From: Saccoglossus kowalevskii
Lineage: Eukaryota > Hemichordata > Enteropneusta > Harrimaniidae
Length of the DNA: 22,497 nucleotides
Assembly (NCBI RefSeq): GCF_000003605.2
Contig: NW_003158724.1
Span: forward strand, 1,477,083 to 1,499,579
Direction of reading: 5' to 3'
Position numbers and translations under genes: made by a program. The notes under the pieces are model-generated. The model saw only the letters and a list, made by a program, of their open reading frames with translations. It ran no database searches and was not told the DNA's origin. Numbering within the stretch: the first letter of the stretch is position 1; every line of letters begins with the position of its first letter. Shown piece after piece: positions 21,006 through 22,497 of this stretch.

Positions 21006-21771
21006 TCTTGAAAAAAATTGACATTAAGTTCATTGACCTTTACAGAGCATTTCACACGATGCCTACAGTGTATTTGTGTAAATTGAGAAAGATAAGATAT
21101 CGCTGAAACAAACAAATTTATTTTTTCCCAAGTGGAGAAAAAAAATCATATAATTTTGTTTAGGGTGATGATTTGTTTTCATTCATTGGTATCATCAGCT
21201 TTTTTGTTATTTATACATAGGTCTTTGACAAGCCTAGATGTATTCCACTGTAGGAAACTACATTTACAATGTATTAAGAAAATGTTTAATATTTAAGTAC
21301 CATATACATGCTGTATAAAATACAGTTATTGTTATATACATTTTAAACATTAAACTGGTATTTTATGCGAAATGAAAAATGGACATATGTGCCATTATAT
21401 GCATCAACAATAAACAGAAAGCAATTTGCTTTGCACAATATAGTATGCAATTTACAAAAACAGCTGTTTAAAAAGAATCCTATTTTAGCAAACAATCTTG
21501 TTAATTACAAATATTCGTTTTCCACTTCTGTAACTGCAAATGACAATTTTAAATCATGTTGATGCAATATATGAATCGCTCAAACTCTAGAAACTAGTAA
21601 ATTCACTACACAAAATAATACCGGGGTATTTTCAATTATGCAAATTTGGCAAGTTTTGAATTCATAGAAATCTTATATAGTACAATGTAAAAAAAAAAAA
21701 TATATAACAATATATTCTGTAATATTCACATGGTAAAGTTGGATTGTGTGAACGACTGACATGCAACTAAC

Positions 21772-21788
21772 TAGCGCCCTCTACTGCC
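21772..21788 (-). promoter_or_regulatory. CTCF-like motif, reverse
   Basis: TAGCGCCCTCTACTGCC reads GGCAGTAGAGGGCGCTA on the minus strand, a good match to the CTCF core. It faces the forward motif at 4378-4393 across the paralogue pair. This is a motif match only. Confidence 0.3.
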
Positions 21789-22497
21789 AGATGGTGTCAA
21801 TTCTCTCTTCTATGCTTTTGCTCAGGCCTTTCGGACAGTTGCCTCCGGCACAACAATCCCAAATATTAATCAGCCTTTAATTTCTATTAAATTGTTTCCT
21901 ACACAGGAGATACAATATATAGGTTGGAATGGGAATTTCCTACACAAGAAATTTAATCTGCGCATGCCTAAACAGATCAATGCCATATGGCAGCCACATT
22001 ATCTCCCGTTTTTTTTTCGTTTCAAATAAAAAAAAAAAAAAAAGTGTGGCTTTTGGAACTGATGTGTGTACCAACCAGAAACAAACGATTTGTTTGGCCT
22101 TAACACCCCCTAATTATACAAAACATGTCCCACTGATTATTCAGAATGTTTTTTCTGCCAATATATACACAATAAGCCATAACTAAGACACGCCTTCGAT
22201 ACAGCTCCACATCAGTACTCCATTGTAACCCATATATATGTATAGTAATTAACAAAAAAACAAAACAAAATTCAAACTGACACATGTGATAAAAATCTGA
22301 TTATATAATATATGAATAAAACAATTCCCAATATAAAATTTACATTTTACCTAAATATAAAACTTATTTATACATGATATACATATAGAATATTTGAAAG
22401 AAAAAAAAAAACTAAATTTATTTTGAATATTTAGATCTTGCCAAAAATCTGCAAAGCAATTCAACTTTTATATATTTTTATTTCATAAAACTGAGAT

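Larger units (their letters stand above)
18450..22497. other. Downstream 3' UTR/intergenic DNA without supported genes
   Basis: Short open reading frames on both strands have no recognisable domain, splice support or codon pattern of a real gene. The stretch contains a TA microsatellite near 19230, a C10 run near 19607, an A18 run near 22029, a hairpin at 20338-20374, a spaced inverted repeat at 20802-20951 and one CTCF-like motif near 21772. The remainder appears to be AT-rich non-coding sequence. Confidence 0.6.

Overview
This window is AT-rich eukaryotic DNA with canonical spliceosomal introns (GT-AG), diffuse polyadenylation hexamers, tandem repeats and non-autonomous mobile elements. Its proteins resemble vertebrate ones closely, so I infer a marine invertebrate animal, probably a non-vertebrate deuterostome (hemichordate or cephalochordate-like). 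The phylum cannot be fixed from this sequence alone.

Layout. (1) 1-1733, plus strand: the last four coding exons of GLRX3 (PICOT), a multidomain CGFS monothiol glutaredoxin; the 5' part lies outside the window. A 22-bp minisatellite fills the intron at the left edge. The first visible exon appears to carry one extra base in a C run. (2) 1734-5577: a convergent 3'-to-3' intergenic/UTR region with foldback repeats and candidate poly(A) signals. (3) 5578-11102, minus strand: a complete two-exon gene for a 620-residue polytopic membrane RING-H2 protein of the TRC8/RNF139 family. (4) 11103-11720: a 618-bp divergent promoter interval. (5) 11721-18376, plus strand: a complete two-exon RNF139 (TRC8) orthologue of 667 residues. 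(6) 18377-22497: 3' UTR and intergenic DNA with no gene that I can support.

The main biological point is a head-to-head pair of RNF139 paralogues. Both have one coding intron, in phase 1, splitting a glycine codon at the equivalent position, so the pair arose by inverted duplication of an intron-containing gene. The plus-strand copy keeps family-conserved blocks; the minus-strand copy has diverged in the membrane region but keeps every RING ligand. By family knowledge both should be ER-membrane E3 ubiquitin ligases, and they share one short promoter interval.

The 4.65-kb intron of the conserved copy holds two nested-repeat mobile elements. One (about 12033-13779) has 12-bp subterminal inverted repeats, a 3' hairpin and several internal tandem arrays, one of which iterates an AAGATGGCGGCCAAACC module. 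The other (13966-15892) has 25-bp perfect terminal inverted repeats, a candidate 3-bp target duplication and an internal three-copy 181-bp satellite.
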